Notes under the pieces: generated by a model | The model's database searches: none | What the model saw: only the letters and a program-made list of their open reading frames with translations | What the model was told of the DNA's origin: nothing | In this document: positions 33,166 through 41,978 of the stretch, in pieces | How the letters are laid out: each line of letters opens with the position of its first letter | Numbering within the stretch: the first letter of the stretch is position 1 | From: Akkermansia sp. | GTDB lineage: Bacteria; Verrucomicrobiota; Verrucomicrobiia; Verrucomicrobiales; Akkermansiaceae | Length of the DNA stretch: 64,000 nucleotides | Direction: 5' to 3' | Assembly: GCA_030523775.1 (NCBI GenBank) | Contig: JAUNHW010000006.1 | Span: 1-64,000, forward strand | Translations under genes and position numbers: made by a program

Positions 33166-33999
33166 ATGTCACTCAAGTCATTCAAGCCTACCACGCCTTC
33201 CAACCGCTACAAGGTGCTGCCCTCCTACGAGGAGATCACCAAGGGCAAGCCTGAGAAGAGCCTCCTGGAGCCCATCCGCAAGAGCGGCGGCCGCAACAAC
33301 AACGGCCGCATCACCACCCGCCACATCGGCGGTGGCCACAAGTACCACTACCGTTTGGTGGATTTCCGCCGCACCCGCACAGAGGCGGCCACCGTGCTCG
33401 CCATCGAGTACGACCCGAACCGCACCTGCCGCATTGCCCTGGTGCAGTACCCGGACGGCGCCAAGAGCTACATCCTGGCCCCTGCCGGCCTGAACGTGGG
33501 CATGACCGTGCAGAGCGGTGAGAACGTGGCCCCCAAGGTGGGCAACGCCATGCCGCTCAAGAACGTGCCCCTGGGCACCGCCATCCACAACATCGAGGTG
33601 CGCCCCGGCACCGGCGGCAAGATTGCACGCTCCGCAGGCCAGCAGGCCGTGCTCTCCAACCGTGACGGCGAGTACGCACTGGTGAAGATGCCCTCCGGCG
33701 AAATCCGCAAGTTCCGCGTGGAGTGCTACTGCACCATCGGCCAGGTGGGCAACGCACAGCACATGAACGAGTCTTCCGGCAAGGCCGGCCGCACCCGCTG
33801 GATGGGCATCCGCCCCACCGTGCGCGGTATGTGCATGAACCCTGTGGACCACCCCAACGGCGGTGGTGAGGGTAAGTCCAAGTCCGGTGGCGGTCGCCAG
33901 CACCTGAAGTCCCCCTGGGGCCATGTCAAGGGCCAGAAGACCCGCCGCATCCGCAAGCCCTCCGATGTCTTCATCGTGCAGCGCCGCAACGCCAAGTAA
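33166..33999 (+). CDS. rplB: Ribosomal protein L2
   Basis: A 277-residue protein needed for subunit joining and peptidyl transfer. Visible: [59 protein letters not shown], and the C-terminal [18 protein letters not shown] containing the conserved active-region His. Confidence 0.96.
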   Translation: MSLKSFKPTTPSNRYKVLPSYEEITKGKPEKSLLEPIRKSGGRNNNGRITTRHIGGGHKYHYRLVDFRRTRTEAATVLAIEYDPNRTCRIALVQYPDGAKSYILAPAGLNVGMTVQSGENVAPKVGNAMPLKNVPLGTAIHNIEVRPGTGGKIARSAGQQAVLSNRDGEYALVKMPSGEIRKFRVECYCTIGQVGNAQHMNESSGKAGRTRWMGIRPTVRGMCMNPVDHPNGGGEGKSKSGGGRQHLKSPWGHVKGQKTRRIRKPSDVFIVQRRNAK

Positions 34000-34028
34000 C
34001 CTATAACCCTCAACCATAGATCAGAACA

Positions 34029-34298
34029 ATGGGACGTTCCCTCAAAAAAGGACCCTTCGTAAGCCAGCCTCTTCTCGACAAGGTTGACGCCCAGCTGCAG
34101 AGCGGGGACCGCAAGCCGATCAAAACGTGGAGCCGCGCCTCCATGGTGATTCCGGACTTCGTGGGCCTCACCTTCCTGGTGCACACCGGCAAGGCGTTCG
34201 CCACGGTGTACGTAACGGAGAACATGGTGGGCCACAAGCTCGGCGAGTTTGCCCCCACCCGTATCTTCAAGGCACACGGCGGCATCGGCAAGAAGTAA
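34029..34298 (+). CDS. rpsS: Ribosomal protein S19
   Basis: An 89-residue 30S head protein. Visible: [39 protein letters not shown] and [20 protein letters not shown]. In almost all bacteria rplV follows; here a 714-base gene for an exported coiled-coil protein is inserted 20 bases downstream. Confidence 0.95.
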   Translation: MGRSLKKGPFVSQPLLDKVDAQLQSGDRKPIKTWSRASMVIPDFVGLTFLVHTGKAFATVYVTENMVGHKLGEFAPTRIFKAHGGIGKK

Positions 34299-34318
34299 AC
34301 CATAAGCATTAACCTACC

Positions 34319-35032
34319 ATGGGCCGTATCCTGCACAGCGTTGCGCTCCTCCCCCTCACCCTCGCGGTGGCCGGGGCCGTGGCCTGCGCACAGGATGCCG
34401 CCAATGGCACGGATGCTGCCAAGATCAACCAACTGGAGCGCCAGCTCGCCACACTCCGCGAAAGCTACGCCCTTGCCAGGGCGGATGCGGACGAGGCGCG
34501 CAAGCAGCTCCGTGATGTGCGCTCGCGCCTGGAGGCCCTCGGCGGTTCCGCCCTGGGTGACCGCGAGGAGCGCCTCATTGAAACCGCCGCCCAGCTGGAG
34601 TCTGTGCGTGCAGAGCTTGAGGCCGTGCGCCAAAGCTCCCTGCGCCTCACCTCCGCACTGGTGGCCTACATGCGCGGCGCCCTGGTGGAAGACCAGGCCG
34701 CGCGCGAGGCCCTGGAATCCGCCGTGCGTGATCTGGACGTGGCCCTGGGGCTGCGCCGCACCAAGGCGGATGAGCTTGCCGGTGGTTCCGTGGATGAGGC
34801 AAAGGTGCTCAGCATCGATTCCGAATCCGGGCTGATCGTCATCAACGCCGGCCGCATGGGCAAGGTGGAGGTGGGCATGTCCATGGAAATCTCACGCGGT
34901 GACCAGGCCATTGCCATGGCCGTGGTTACCGATGTGCGCAAATCCGTGGCTGGCCTCCTGGTGCAGCAGCACCTCAACCCCGCGCTCTCCGTCGCCGTCG
35001 GTGACCTCGTATCCGTGAAATCAAACGACTAA
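34319..35032 (+). CDS. Exported coiled-coil protein encoded inside the S10 operon
   Basis: A 237-residue non-ribosomal protein between rpsS and rplV. It has a signal peptide (LLPLTLAVAGAVACAQ; the Cys in VACAQ could be a weak lipobox). Residues about 38-150 form a long heptad coiled coil (INQLERQLATLRESYALARA, LESVRAELEAVRQSSLRLTS); the C-terminal 75 residues are a beta domain (VLSIDSESGLIVINAGRMGK, AVVTDVRKSVAGLLVQQ, GDLVSVK) of a kind I associate with Verrucomicrobia envelope proteins. Spacers of 20 and 23 bases show it is embedded in the operon. Function unknown; a tie between ribosome supply and envelope growth is speculation. Confidence 0.8.
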   Translation: MGRILHSVALLPLTLAVAGAVACAQDAANGTDAAKINQLERQLATLRESYALARADADEARKQLRDVRSRLEALGGSALGDREERLIETAAQLESVRAELEAVRQSSLRLTSALVAYMRGALVEDQAAREALESAVRDLDVALGLRRTKADELAGGSVDEAKVLSIDSESGLIVINAGRMGKVEVGMSMEISRGDQAIAMAVVTDVRKSVAGLLVQQHLNPALSVAVGDLVSVKSND

Positions 35033-35055
35033 TCTTCAACAAATACTAAAACACA

Positions 35056-35394
35056 ATGGAAGTGAAAGCAGTATACAAGAATGCTCGCATATCTGCGAAG
35101 AAGATGCGAGACGTAGCCGCGGCCGTCCAGGGTATGTCTGTCTCCCAGGCTACCGACGTTCTCAGCTACTCCCCCAAGAAGGGCGCTTATCTCCTGAATA
35201 AGACGCTCAAGTCCGCCGTGGCCAATGCCGAGAACAACAACGGCCTCTCCGCCGATGAGCTCGTACTCAAGAGCGTCATGGTGGACGAGGGTGTCACGTT
35301 CCGCAGAACCATGGCTCGCGCACGCGGCTCCGCAAACATGATCCGCAAGCGCACATCGCACATCACCGTCATCCTCGCCAATGCCGAGGCATAA
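35056..35394 (+). CDS. rplV: Ribosomal protein L22
   Basis: A 112-residue protein whose hairpin lines the exit tunnel. Visible: [40 protein letters not shown] and [20 protein letters not shown]. It resumes the ribosomal order after the inserted envelope gene. Confidence 0.94.
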   Translation: MEVKAVYKNARISAKKMRDVAAAVQGMSVSQATDVLSYSPKKGAYLLNKTLKSAVANAENNNGLSADELVLKSVMVDEGVTFRRTMARARGSANMIRKRTSHITVILANAEA

Positions 35395-35417
35395 CCAACT
35401 CTAACGAACATAACACT

Positions 35418-36158
35418 ATGGGACAGAAAGTAAATCCTATCGGTTTCCGCCTGAGCGTCACCAAGGACTGGCGCTCCAAGTGGTATGCCACGGGCAAGGA
35501 CTATGCCACGAAGCTCCACGAGGATATCAAGATCCGCAAGTTCATCAAGGACTTCACCGCGGACCTCAACAAGGACCTCAAGGGCGCCACGCCCGCCATC
35601 TCGCGCATCTCCATCGAGCGCGCCTGGAACAACGTCCGCGTCACCATCTCCACCGCACGCCCCGGCATGATCATCGGGCCCAAGGGTGAGAACATCACCA
35701 AGATGACGGACGCCCTCGCCAAGCTCTGCAACGGCGCCGTGGTGAAGCTGGATATCATGGAAATCCGCCAGCCGGAGCTGGATGCCCAGCTTGTGGCGGA
35801 GAACATTGCCACGCAGCTGGAACGCCGCGTCTCCTTCCGCCGCGCCATGAAGCGCGCCGTGCAGGTGGCCATGGATTTCGGCGCGGAGGGCATCCGCGTG
35901 CGCTGCGCCGGCCGCCTGGGCGGTGCGGATATCGCACGCGCTGAACAGTACCGCGAAGGCAAGGTGCCGCTGCAGACCCTGCGCGCCCCCATCGACTACG
36001 GCTTTGCCGAGGCCCACACCCTCTACGGGCTCATCGGCATCAAGTGCTGGATCAACAAGCGCCCGGAAGCCGCCGGCGCCAACCGCCGCGACAACCGCCC
36101 CAACCGTGCCCCGCGCCCCCGCAGGGAGCGCCCGGAAGCCCAGCACCAGGAGGGCTGA
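35418..36158 (+). CDS. rpsC: Ribosomal protein S3
   Basis: A 246-residue mRNA-entry protein with helicase activity. Visible: [20 protein letters not shown], the KH-domain loop [20 protein letters not shown], and [19 protein letters not shown]. The tail is a basic, Pro/Arg-rich extension ([20 protein letters not shown]) longer than in E. coli. Confidence 0.95.
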   Translation: MGQKVNPIGFRLSVTKDWRSKWYATGKDYATKLHEDIKIRKFIKDFTADLNKDLKGATPAISRISIERAWNNVRVTISTARPGMIIGPKGENITKMTDALAKLCNGAVVKLDIMEIRQPELDAQLVAENIATQLERRVSFRRAMKRAVQVAMDFGAEGIRVRCAGRLGGADIARAEQYREGKVPLQTLRAPIDYGFAEAHTLYGLIGIKCWINKRPEAAGANRRDNRPNRAPRPRRERPEAQHQEG

Positions 36159-36195
36159 TCGCTAACCATTTCACAAAGAAAGGAGAGACAAGACT

Positions 36196-36630
36196 ATGCC
36201 TTTAATGCCAAAACGAGTAAAGGGTAACCACCGCAAGATGCACCGCGGCAACCGCGGCGGCAATGCCACCAGCGGTGATTACGTGGCCTTTGGCGACTAC
36301 GGCCTGCAGGTGCTTACCCGCGGCTGGGTCACCAACAACCAGATTGAGGCCTGCCGTATCGCCATCAACCGTTACCTGCGCCGCCGCGGACGCGTGTTCA
36401 TCCGCATCTTCCCGCAGAAGTCCTTCACCAAGCGCCCGCCGGACACCCGTATGGGCAAGGGCAAGGGCGCCGTGGAAGGCTGGGTGGCCGTCTGCCGCCC
36501 CGGCAACATCATGTTCGAGGTGGGCGGCGTCACCGAATCCGCCGCCAAGGAGGCCCTGCGCCTCGCTTCCAACAAGCTCGGCATCCGCACGCGTTTCGTC
36601 TATCGCCAGGGAGTGGAACCCCAGGCCTAA
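36196..36630 (+). CDS. rplP: Ribosomal protein L16
   Basis: A 144-residue protein at the A-site tRNA elbow. Visible: [20 protein letters not shown] (the usual KxxKHR start is [16 protein letters not shown]), [20 protein letters not shown], and the [20 protein letters not shown] segment. A clear AAAGGAG Shine-Dalgarno precedes it at about 36178-36184. Confidence 0.94.
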   Translation: MPLMPKRVKGNHRKMHRGNRGGNATSGDYVAFGDYGLQVLTRGWVTNNQIEACRIAINRYLRRRGRVFIRIFPQKSFTKRPPDTRMGKGKGAVEGWVAVCRPGNIMFEVGGVTESAAKEALRLASNKLGIRTRFVYRQGVEPQA

Positions 36631-36660
36631 CCAAGTATCAACACCTAACATTACACTATT

Positions 36661-36873
36661 ATGCCTGTCAAGAAAGCCAAAGACTTCCGCGGTATGCCCG
36701 TCAAGGAGCTTGAAGCCCACGTCCGGGAGCTCCGCAAGGAGTACTTCGACCTCCGCATCCAGAAGGCCACCGGCCAGCTGGAGAACAACCAGCGCACCAA
36801 GATTGTGCGCAAGGAGCTCGCCTGCGCACTCACCGTGCTCGGCGAGGGTGCCGCCAAGACCGATGAAGCATAA
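36661..36873 (+). CDS. rpmC: Ribosomal protein L29
   Basis: A 70-residue helical hairpin protein next to L23. Visible: AKDFRGMPVKELEAHVRELR, KEYFDLRIQKATGQLEN and the IVRKELACALTVL helix. Order rplP-rpmC-rpsQ is standard. Confidence 0.92.
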   Translation: MPVKKAKDFRGMPVKELEAHVRELRKEYFDLRIQKATGQLENNQRTKIVRKELACALTVLGEGAAKTDEA

Positions 36874-36894
36874 CACCGAACCCAAGGACTTATT

Positions 36895-37167
36895 ATGAGC
36901 GAAGATACTACTACCACCAAGCCCCAGGGCCTTCGCAAGACCCGCGTCGGCGTTGTTGTCTCCACCAAGATGAGCAAGACCATCGTTGTGGAGTACGTGG
37001 CCCGTGTCCCCCATCCCACCTTCAAGAAAATCGTGAAGAAGAGCAAGCGCTTCTACGCCCACGATGCCGAGGAGACCGCCAAGGTGGGCGACAAGGTGCG
37101 CATCCGTGAAACCCGCCCGCTTTCCGCGCTCAAGCGCTGGGAGCTCGTGGAAATCCTCAAACACTAA
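36895..37167 (+). CDS. rpsQ: Ribosomal protein S17
   Basis: A 90-residue 16S rRNA-binding OB-fold protein. Visible: [38 protein letters not shown] and [20 protein letters not shown]. The first ten residues ([10 protein letters not shown]) form a short extra N terminus. Confidence 0.93.
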   Translation: MSEDTTTTKPQGLRKTRVGVVVSTKMSKTIVVEYVARVPHPTFKKIVKKSKRFYAHDAEETAKVGDKVRIRETRPLSALKRWELVEILKH

Positions 37168-37191
37168 TCAATAGGAAGGAGATTACCTATC

Positions 37192-37557
37192 ATGCTCCAG
37201 ATGGAATCACTCGTTCAGGTCGCCGACAACACCGGCGCCCGCACCGCCAAGATGATCGGCGTCATCGGTAAGGCTACCGACCAGGCCCACATCGGCGATA
37301 TCATCACCGTCCACATCCGCGAATCCATTCCCACCGCCGCCGTCAAGAAGGGCACCGTGGTGAAGGCCGTGGTCGTGCGCACCGCCGCCCCCATCCGCCG
37401 TGATGACGGCTCCGTGCTGCGTTTCGACTCCAACGCGGTTGTGTGCATCGACAAGGACAACAACCCCCGCGGCACCCGTATTTTCGGGCCGGTGGCGCGC
37501 GAGCTTCGTGAAAAGGGTTTCATGAAGATCGTCTCCCTGGCACCGGAGGTGCTGTAA
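37192..37557 (+). CDS. rplN: Ribosomal protein L14
   Basis: A 121-residue subunit-interface protein. Visible: [40 protein letters not shown], and [20 protein letters not shown]. Good Shine-Dalgarno (AAGGAG, 37175-37180). A strong terminator follows at once; the usual next genes rplX, rplE, rpsN, rpsH and so on are not in this window. Confidence 0.95.
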   Translation: MLQMESLVQVADNTGARTAKMIGVIGKATDQAHIGDIITVHIRESIPTAAVKKGTVVKAVVVRTAAPIRRDDGSVLRFDSNAVVCIDKDNNPRGTRIFGPVARELREKGFMKIVSLAPEVL

Positions 37558-37593
37558 CAGGAAGCGTATTTGTTGAAGAGAATTCACTTCCCT

Positions 37594-37632
37594 GCGGGGC
37601 GGCTGGTAGCAGCCGCCCCGCTTCCCTTTTAT
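37594..37632 (+). terminator. Strong intrinsic terminator after rplN
   Basis: Perfect 11-bp stem GCGGGGCGGCT / AGCCGCCCCGC (37594-37604, 37611-37621), loop GGTAGC, then TTCCCTTTTAT. Confidence 0.88.
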
Positions 37633-37648
37633 AGGGGAGGGGTGCGGC

Positions 37649-37677
37649 TTGACGCGGCCCGCGGCGGGTGCTAGACT
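37649..37677 (+). promoter_or_regulatory. Promoter of the 37685 gene
   Basis: TTGACG (37649-37654), 17-base spacer, TAGACT (37672-37677), seven bases before ATG 37685. Confidence 0.7.
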
Positions 37678-37684
37678 CTGCGGC

Positions 37685-38524
37685 ATGAAGATACCACGCC
37701 ATTGGGTGCGCGAGCAGCGCGAGCTGTGCGGCGTGCAATGCCATTTGCGCGGCTGGTCGGATGACTCCATGGATGCCGCGCGGCAGATGCTGGAGGAGCG
37801 CGCCCGCCTGCTGCAGGAGTTCTACGCCGAACCCGTCACGGATGAGCGCGCGCGCCGCCTGCGCGCAGATCTGGCATCCCTGGCCACGGCGGGGCAGGGG
37901 GAGTATGCGGCGGATATGCTGGAACCCGTCGTGCGCGGGCTGGATGCAGCCAATATCATCACCCGCAACCGCTACGGCTCCCTGGTGCTCAACAGCACGG
38001 ACACCTGCTTTGCAGACGTGGACACCGTGCCGCAAACGCTGCTGCAGCTCCTGAAAAGCCTCTTCGGCGCCGGGGCTGCGCCGGAGCAGCGCCTGCTGGC
38101 CACCCTGCGGCAGGTGGGCGTTGAACATCCGGAGCTCTCCATGCGCCTGTACCGCACCGCCAAGGGCTGGCGCATCCTTTTCTCCGGGCCCGGCATAGAG
38201 CTTGGCTCCCCGCTGGTGGACACGCTTTTCACCCGTCTGCACGTGGACCCGCTGTACAGCGCGCTCTGCCGCAAGCAGGCGTGCTGGCGCGCGCGTCTCA
38301 CCCCCAAGCCGTGGCGCCTGAAACTCCCGCGCTGCCCGCAGCCCGCAAGCTCGGAGGAGGCCGCCGCCCTGCAGGAGGACTGGGTGCAGCAGTATAACCG
38401 GGCATGCAGCGGCCACGCCGTGTGCCGCCTGGTGGAATCCCTGGGCCCGCGTGTGCAGCACGGCATTGTGGAGCTGCACGACCAGCTCACCGGTGTGAGC
38501 CTGAATGCTGACACCCTGGTGTGA
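37685..38524 (+). CDS. Conserved protein with the RLTPKPWR motif, function unknown
   Basis: A 279-residue cytoplasmic protein. The N-terminal half is helical (DDSMDAARQMLEERARLLQE). The C-terminal half carries a block I have seen as a conserved unnamed bacterial domain: LYRTAKGWRILFSG, then DPLYSALCRKQACWRARLTP followed by KPWRLKLPRC. The ordered Arg, Tyr and Cys residues suggest a catalytic or nucleotide-handling fold, but I cannot assign an activity. It has its own promoter abutting the ATG. Confidence 0.65.
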   Translation: MKIPRHWVREQRELCGVQCHLRGWSDDSMDAARQMLEERARLLQEFYAEPVTDERARRLRADLASLATAGQGEYAADMLEPVVRGLDAANIITRNRYGSLVLNSTDTCFADVDTVPQTLLQLLKSLFGAGAAPEQRLLATLRQVGVEHPELSMRLYRTAKGWRILFSGPGIELGSPLVDTLFTRLHVDPLYSALCRKQACWRARLTPKPWRLKLPRCPQPASSEEAAALQEDWVQQYNRACSGHAVCRLVESLGPRVQHGIVELHDQLTGVSLNADTLV

Positions 38525-38533
38525 CATGCCCGG

Positions 38534-38562
38534 TTGCCCGCCCCGGTGGATTCTGGTACAAT
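38534..38562 (+). promoter_or_regulatory. Promoter of the 38569 gene
   Basis: TTGCCC (38534-38539), 17-base spacer, TACAAT (38557-38562), six bases before ATG 38569. Confidence 0.7.
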
Positions 38563-38568
38563 GGCCCC

Positions 38569-40263
38569 ATGCTGCCAGGGATTGCCACCATCTTGAAACG
38601 CGTGCTGCCGGCGGCGGCGCTCGCGCTGCTCATCGGCTGTGAAACCGCCGTGGTTCCGGAGCCGGAGCTGCCGCGCGTTTGCTCGCAGAACTCTGCTGCG
38701 GAGCTCTCCGGCCGCATGCTCGTGGAGCGCCTGCACGAAAACTGGCGGCAGCTCATGCGGCGCGACCTCACGGATGCCGAGCGCACGCAGGCCGTGGATG
38801 CTTACAACGCCAACCTCTACCTTCTGGTCGCCCGCTTGCGGTATGAGATGCAGGAGGCGGAGAAGGGCACCATGGCCGAGCTCCGCCAATACGTGGATGT
38901 GGTGCAGGACGTCCTGCCGGCGGACATGCCCCTGAACCTCATCTACGATGACATGGTGCCCGCGCGCGATGTGCGCTTCAACGAGTTGGAGGAGCACTAC
39001 GCCCTGCCCGGGCTCGGCGTGCCCATGGTGGGCATCATCCCCGCGGAAAAGGCCCAGCGGTTGCAGAATGAAAGCGTGCTCAACATCCGCACCAAGGGCA
39101 CCGTGAGCACCGTCACCGCCGTGCTGGAGTTCCCGGCCGGGAAGAAGGGCGCCAAGCCCCGCCTGCACCTGGTGCCGCGCCTGAGCCGCGAGTCTTTCCC
39201 CATCGGCCGCCTCAACTACTGGCTGGCCGCGGATTTCTCCGCCTCCATAGAGGTGTACTGGGACCTCACGGAGGTGGACGACGACCGCTTCCTGGGCCTG
39301 CTGCGCCCGCAGGAGCTGCGTGACACCACCGGCCTTTCCAGCCTGGAGGAGTACAACCCGTCAAAGATTCCCGTCATCCTCACGCACGGCCTGCTCTCCA
39401 GCGCCGCCACCTTCTGCAACCTCGTGAACCGCCTGCAGACGGATGCGGAGATCCGCAACCATTTCCAGTTCTGGTATTTCAACTATCCCACAGGCCCGGC
39501 CTGGGTGCAGACCGCCGCCAGCTACCGCCAGGCGCTGGCGGATGCACGCAAGCGCCTGGACCCCCGCCACCGCAACCGCAACTGGGACAACATGGTGGTG
39601 GTGGGCCACTCCATGGGCGGGCTCATCACCCACTACAGCCAGTGCACGGAGCCCTGGAAGCTCCTCTCCAATTCCGGTGTCGTCAAGCCGGAGAGCATCC
39701 GGGGCCTGGATGCCAGCTACGTCAACAAGCCCTTCTCAGACCCCGCCATGGAGAGCTTCCGCACGCAGTTCTTCTTTGAACCGGTGAAGGCCGGCGCCGT
39801 CTTCTACCTCGCCACACCGCACCGCGGCGCGCCCCTCGCGTCCTACCGCATTGTCAAGCTCATCGACAAGCTCATCAGCCTGCCCTCCAGCATCCTCAAC
39901 GAGGCTGTCAGCCTGGTCACCCTGAAACGGGATATCTTCCTGCTCAATCCATCCGAGCTCACGGACTGGTTCACCAGCTTGGACCAGCTCTCGCCGGACG
40001 GCTACTCCATCCGCGGCCTGCGCGGCCTGCAGGTGCGCAACGTGCCCACCTATTCCGTCATCGGCGACCGCGGTGACAACGACACCCCCAACAGCTCCGA
40101 CGGCGTGGTGCCCTACTGGTCCAGCCACATCTCCTGGGGAGAGGAAACCATCGTCCCCTCCGACCACCACGTGCAGGATGACAAGGCCACTGCGGAATAC
40201 ATGAAAAAAATCCTCCGCGCCTATCTCAAAACACACCGCCCCAAGCGAATTCACGCGAATTGA
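38569..40263 (+). CDS. Lipoprotein alpha/beta-hydrolase (lipase/esterase-like)
   Basis: A 564-residue lipoprotein (lipobox LIGC, Cys25) with an N-terminal domain of about 250 residues of unknown fold, then an alpha/beta hydrolase: PVILTHGLLSSAATFCNLVN (oxyanion region), the nucleophile elbow VVGHSMGGLI, FYLATPHRGAPLAS, and late SSDGVVPYWSSHI and SDHHVQDD that probably supply the acidic residue and catalytic His. It resembles triacylglycerol-lipase/PGAP1-like esterases acting at the envelope. The start is fixed by the promoter six bases upstream. Confidence 0.8.
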   Translation: MLPGIATILKRVLPAAALALLIGCETAVVPEPELPRVCSQNSAAELSGRMLVERLHENWRQLMRRDLTDAERTQAVDAYNANLYLLVARLRYEMQEAEKGTMAELRQYVDVVQDVLPADMPLNLIYDDMVPARDVRFNELEEHYALPGLGVPMVGIIPAEKAQRLQNESVLNIRTKGTVSTVTAVLEFPAGKKGAKPRLHLVPRLSRESFPIGRLNYWLAADFSASIEVYWDLTEVDDDRFLGLLRPQELRDTTGLSSLEEYNPSKIPVILTHGLLSSAATFCNLVNRLQTDAEIRNHFQFWYFNYPTGPAWVQTAASYRQALADARKRLDPRHRNRNWDNMVVVGHSMGGLITHYSQCTEPWKLLSNSGVVKPESIRGLDASYVNKPFSDPAMESFRTQFFFEPVKAGAVFYLATPHRGAPLASYRIVKLIDKLISLPSSILNEAVSLVTLKRDIFLLNPSELTDWFTSLDQLSPDGYSIRGLRGLQVRNVPTYSVIGDRGDNDTPNSSDGVVPYWSSHISWGEETIVPSDHHVQDDKATAEYMKKILRAYLKTHRPKRIHAN

Positions 40264-40305
40264 CAAGGGCGGGCACGGGCGCGCCCGGCGGCGTGGAAAC
40301 CAGCC

Positions 40306-41052
40306 TCAGGGCAGCGGCAAGCCTGCCTGTTGCAGGATTTCCCGTATCTGCTCGCGGGGGCGTTCCGGCCAGAACTTGTTGGAGACGGGGCTGGCTGGGC
40401 TGGGGTGCAGGATGGTGCCCAGCACCATCTTGCGGTGCGGCAGCTCTGCGGCGGCCAGCTCCAGCTGCTTGAGGGCGTATGCCCCCACGCCCACCAGGCA
40501 GCGCGGCTCCAGCACCTCGATGAGGCGCACCAGGTGGCGGCGGCACGCGGCGTCTATCTGCGCGGCCTGCTCCTTGGGAAGCTGCGTGGGGGTGATGTTC
40601 GCCCCGGTCTCGCTCATCCATATCAGCGGGCAGTAGTTGGCCACGTAGGCGTGCGCAAAGAAGTTCTCCGCCGCGCCGTACATTTCCTCGAACAGCCCCC
40701 ACAGGCGCCGCCCGCTCACTTCCGAACGCGGGCAGTTGAACCCCTGCACAGGCCGCTTGGGGTGCGTGGCCGGCGGCGTGCCGATGGGCGCCGTGATACC
40801 CATCCAGAGCGTCACCGCGGCTATCTCTCCAAAGGGAACGCCCGTTTGCGCCATGCCGAAGGGGCCGGGGTTCATCCCCAGGTAGAGCACGTCCTTGTGC
40901 CCCCGGCCGAACTTGCGGATGTAGGCCTCGTGCCCCGCCCAGGCGTACTCCAGCGGGTTGTAGGTGAAAGCCACCGGGGCTCCGAACTCCAGGGCCTCCA
41001 TTTCCGCGCTCAGCTGCCGCGCGGCGGCCACCAGCTCATCCGTTGTATCCAT
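40306..41052 (-). CDS. SMUG1-type single-strand-selective uracil-DNA glycosylase
   Basis: A 248-residue base-excision repair enzyme removing uracil or hydroxymethyluracil. The UDG superfamily motifs are in the SMUG1 form: motif A YLGMNPGPFGMAQTGVPFGE and motif B HPSPASP near the C terminus; PVQGFNCPRSEVSG and GLFEEMYG also fit SMUG1. ATG 41052 is chosen because a promoter abuts it. Convergent with the hydrolase gene (42-base gap holding a GC palindrome CGGGCGCGCCCG) and divergent from parA. Confidence 0.88.
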   Translation of the reverse strand: MDTTDELVAAARQLSAEMEALEFGAPVAFTYNPLEYAWAGHEAYIRKFGRGHKDVLYLGMNPGPFGMAQTGVPFGEIAAVTLWMGITAPIGTPPATHPKRPVQGFNCPRSEVSGRRLWGLFEEMYGAAENFFAHAYVANYCPLIWMSETGANITPTQLPKEQAAQIDAACRRHLVRLIEVLEPRCLVGVGAYALKQLELAAAELPHRKMVLGTILHPSPASPVSNKFWPERPREQIREILQQAGLPLP

Positions 41053-41058
41053 GCGGCC

Positions 41059-41087
41059 ATCATACCACACGCCGCCCGCGCTGCCAA
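41059..41087 (-). promoter_or_regulatory. Promoter of the SMUG-type gene
   Basis: Minus-strand TTGGCA (41087-41082), 17-base spacer, TATGAT (41064-41059), six bases before the start codon. Only 12 bases separate its -35 from the parA -35. Confidence 0.7.
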
Positions 41088-41099
41088 CAAAATATCGCC

Positions 41100-41128
41100 T
41101 TGCCTTGGCGTGCCCGCGCTGCTAGAAT
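41100..41128 (+). promoter_or_regulatory. Promoter of parA
   Basis: TTGCCT (41100-41105), 17-base spacer, TAGAAT (41123-41128), seven bases before GTG 41136. Confidence 0.7.
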
Positions 41129-41135
41129 AGCCGCC

Positions 41136-41903
41136 GTGAAAGTTGTTGCCATAGCCAACCAGAAGGGCGGGGTGGGCAAGACCACCACCGCCGTGAACCT
41201 GGCCGCCGCCATCGCCAAGCGCGGCAAGCGCGTGCTCCTGGTGGACACGGATTCCCAGGCCAACGCAGGCTCCGCCCTGGGCGTGGAGGTGCCCAGCGAC
41301 CAGAGCCTCTACCAGGCCCTGATTGGCGGACGGCTCCTGGAGGACCTCATCGTGGATACCGGGCGCCGCAACCTGTGGATTGTGCCCTCCCATATGGACC
41401 TCTCCGGCGTGGAGGTGGAGCTCACGCAGTCCGGCACGCACATGAGCTGCCTGCGGGATGCGCTGGAGGGCATCCGCAAGGCAGACGCATTCGACTACGT
41501 GTTCCTGGACACGCCGCCCTCCCTGGGCGTGCTGATGACGGCCTCCCTGTGCGCGTGCGACGAGGTGCTCACCCCCATGCAGTGCGAGTTCCTGAGCCTG
41601 GACGGGCTTTCCAAGATTTTGTACATCATGCAGCAGGTGCGTGAGAGCGGCGCCAATCCCAAGCTCATCCACGAGGGCGTGCTCATGACCATGTACAACA
41701 ACACCAAGCTGGCCAACGAGGTTATCTCCCAGGTGCAGCAGAACCTGCCCAAGCAGCTCTACAAGACCGTCATCCCGCGCTCCGTGCGCGTGGGAGAGGC
41801 CCCCAGCTTCGGCAAGACCGTGCTGGAGCACGATCCCTACAACACTGCCTCCCTGGCATACGGCAACGCCGCCCGCGAATTCCTGCAGCGGCACCGCAAG
41901 TAG
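41136..41903 (+). CDS. parA: ParA/Soj-family ATPase
   Basis: A 255-residue Walker-type ATPase; the start is GTG 41136, directly behind its promoter. Visible: deviant Walker A NQKGGVGKTTTAVNLA (9-24), Walker A' VDTDSQANAG, Walker B FDYVFLDTPPSLG, and the C-terminal IPRSVRVGEAPSFGKTVLEH typical of chromosomal Soj/ParA. It should move origin regions or other cargo with ParB and parS. No parB is adjacent; a repeat and a ComF-type gene follow. One parS-like site could not be picked out by eye. Confidence 0.9.
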   Translation: MKVVAIANQKGGVGKTTTAVNLAAAIAKRGKRVLLVDTDSQANAGSALGVEVPSDQSLYQALIGGRLLEDLIVDTGRRNLWIVPSHMDLSGVEVELTQSGTHMSCLRDALEGIRKADAFDYVFLDTPPSLGVLMTASLCACDEVLTPMQCEFLSLDGLSKILYIMQQVRESGANPKLIHEGVLMTMYNNTKLANEVISQVQQNLPKQLYKTVIPRSVRVGEAPSFGKTVLEHDPYNTASLAYGNAAREFLQRHRK

Positions 41904-41966
41904 GATTTACTAGGTACTATGTACTAGGTACTATTTGGGAATAATGCGCGCCTGACGGCGCGGGGA
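41904..41966 (+). repeat. Intergenic repeat, TACTAGGTACTA variant, behind parA
   Basis: It begins one base-pair step after the parA stop: TTTACTAGGTACTATGTAC, TAGGTACTATTTGGGAATA, then the GC hairpin GCGCGCCTGACGGCGCGGGG. Its right end supplies the strong Shine-Dalgarno (AAGGAGGG) of the next gene. Confidence 0.7.
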
Positions 41967-41978
41967 AGGAGGGTGCCT

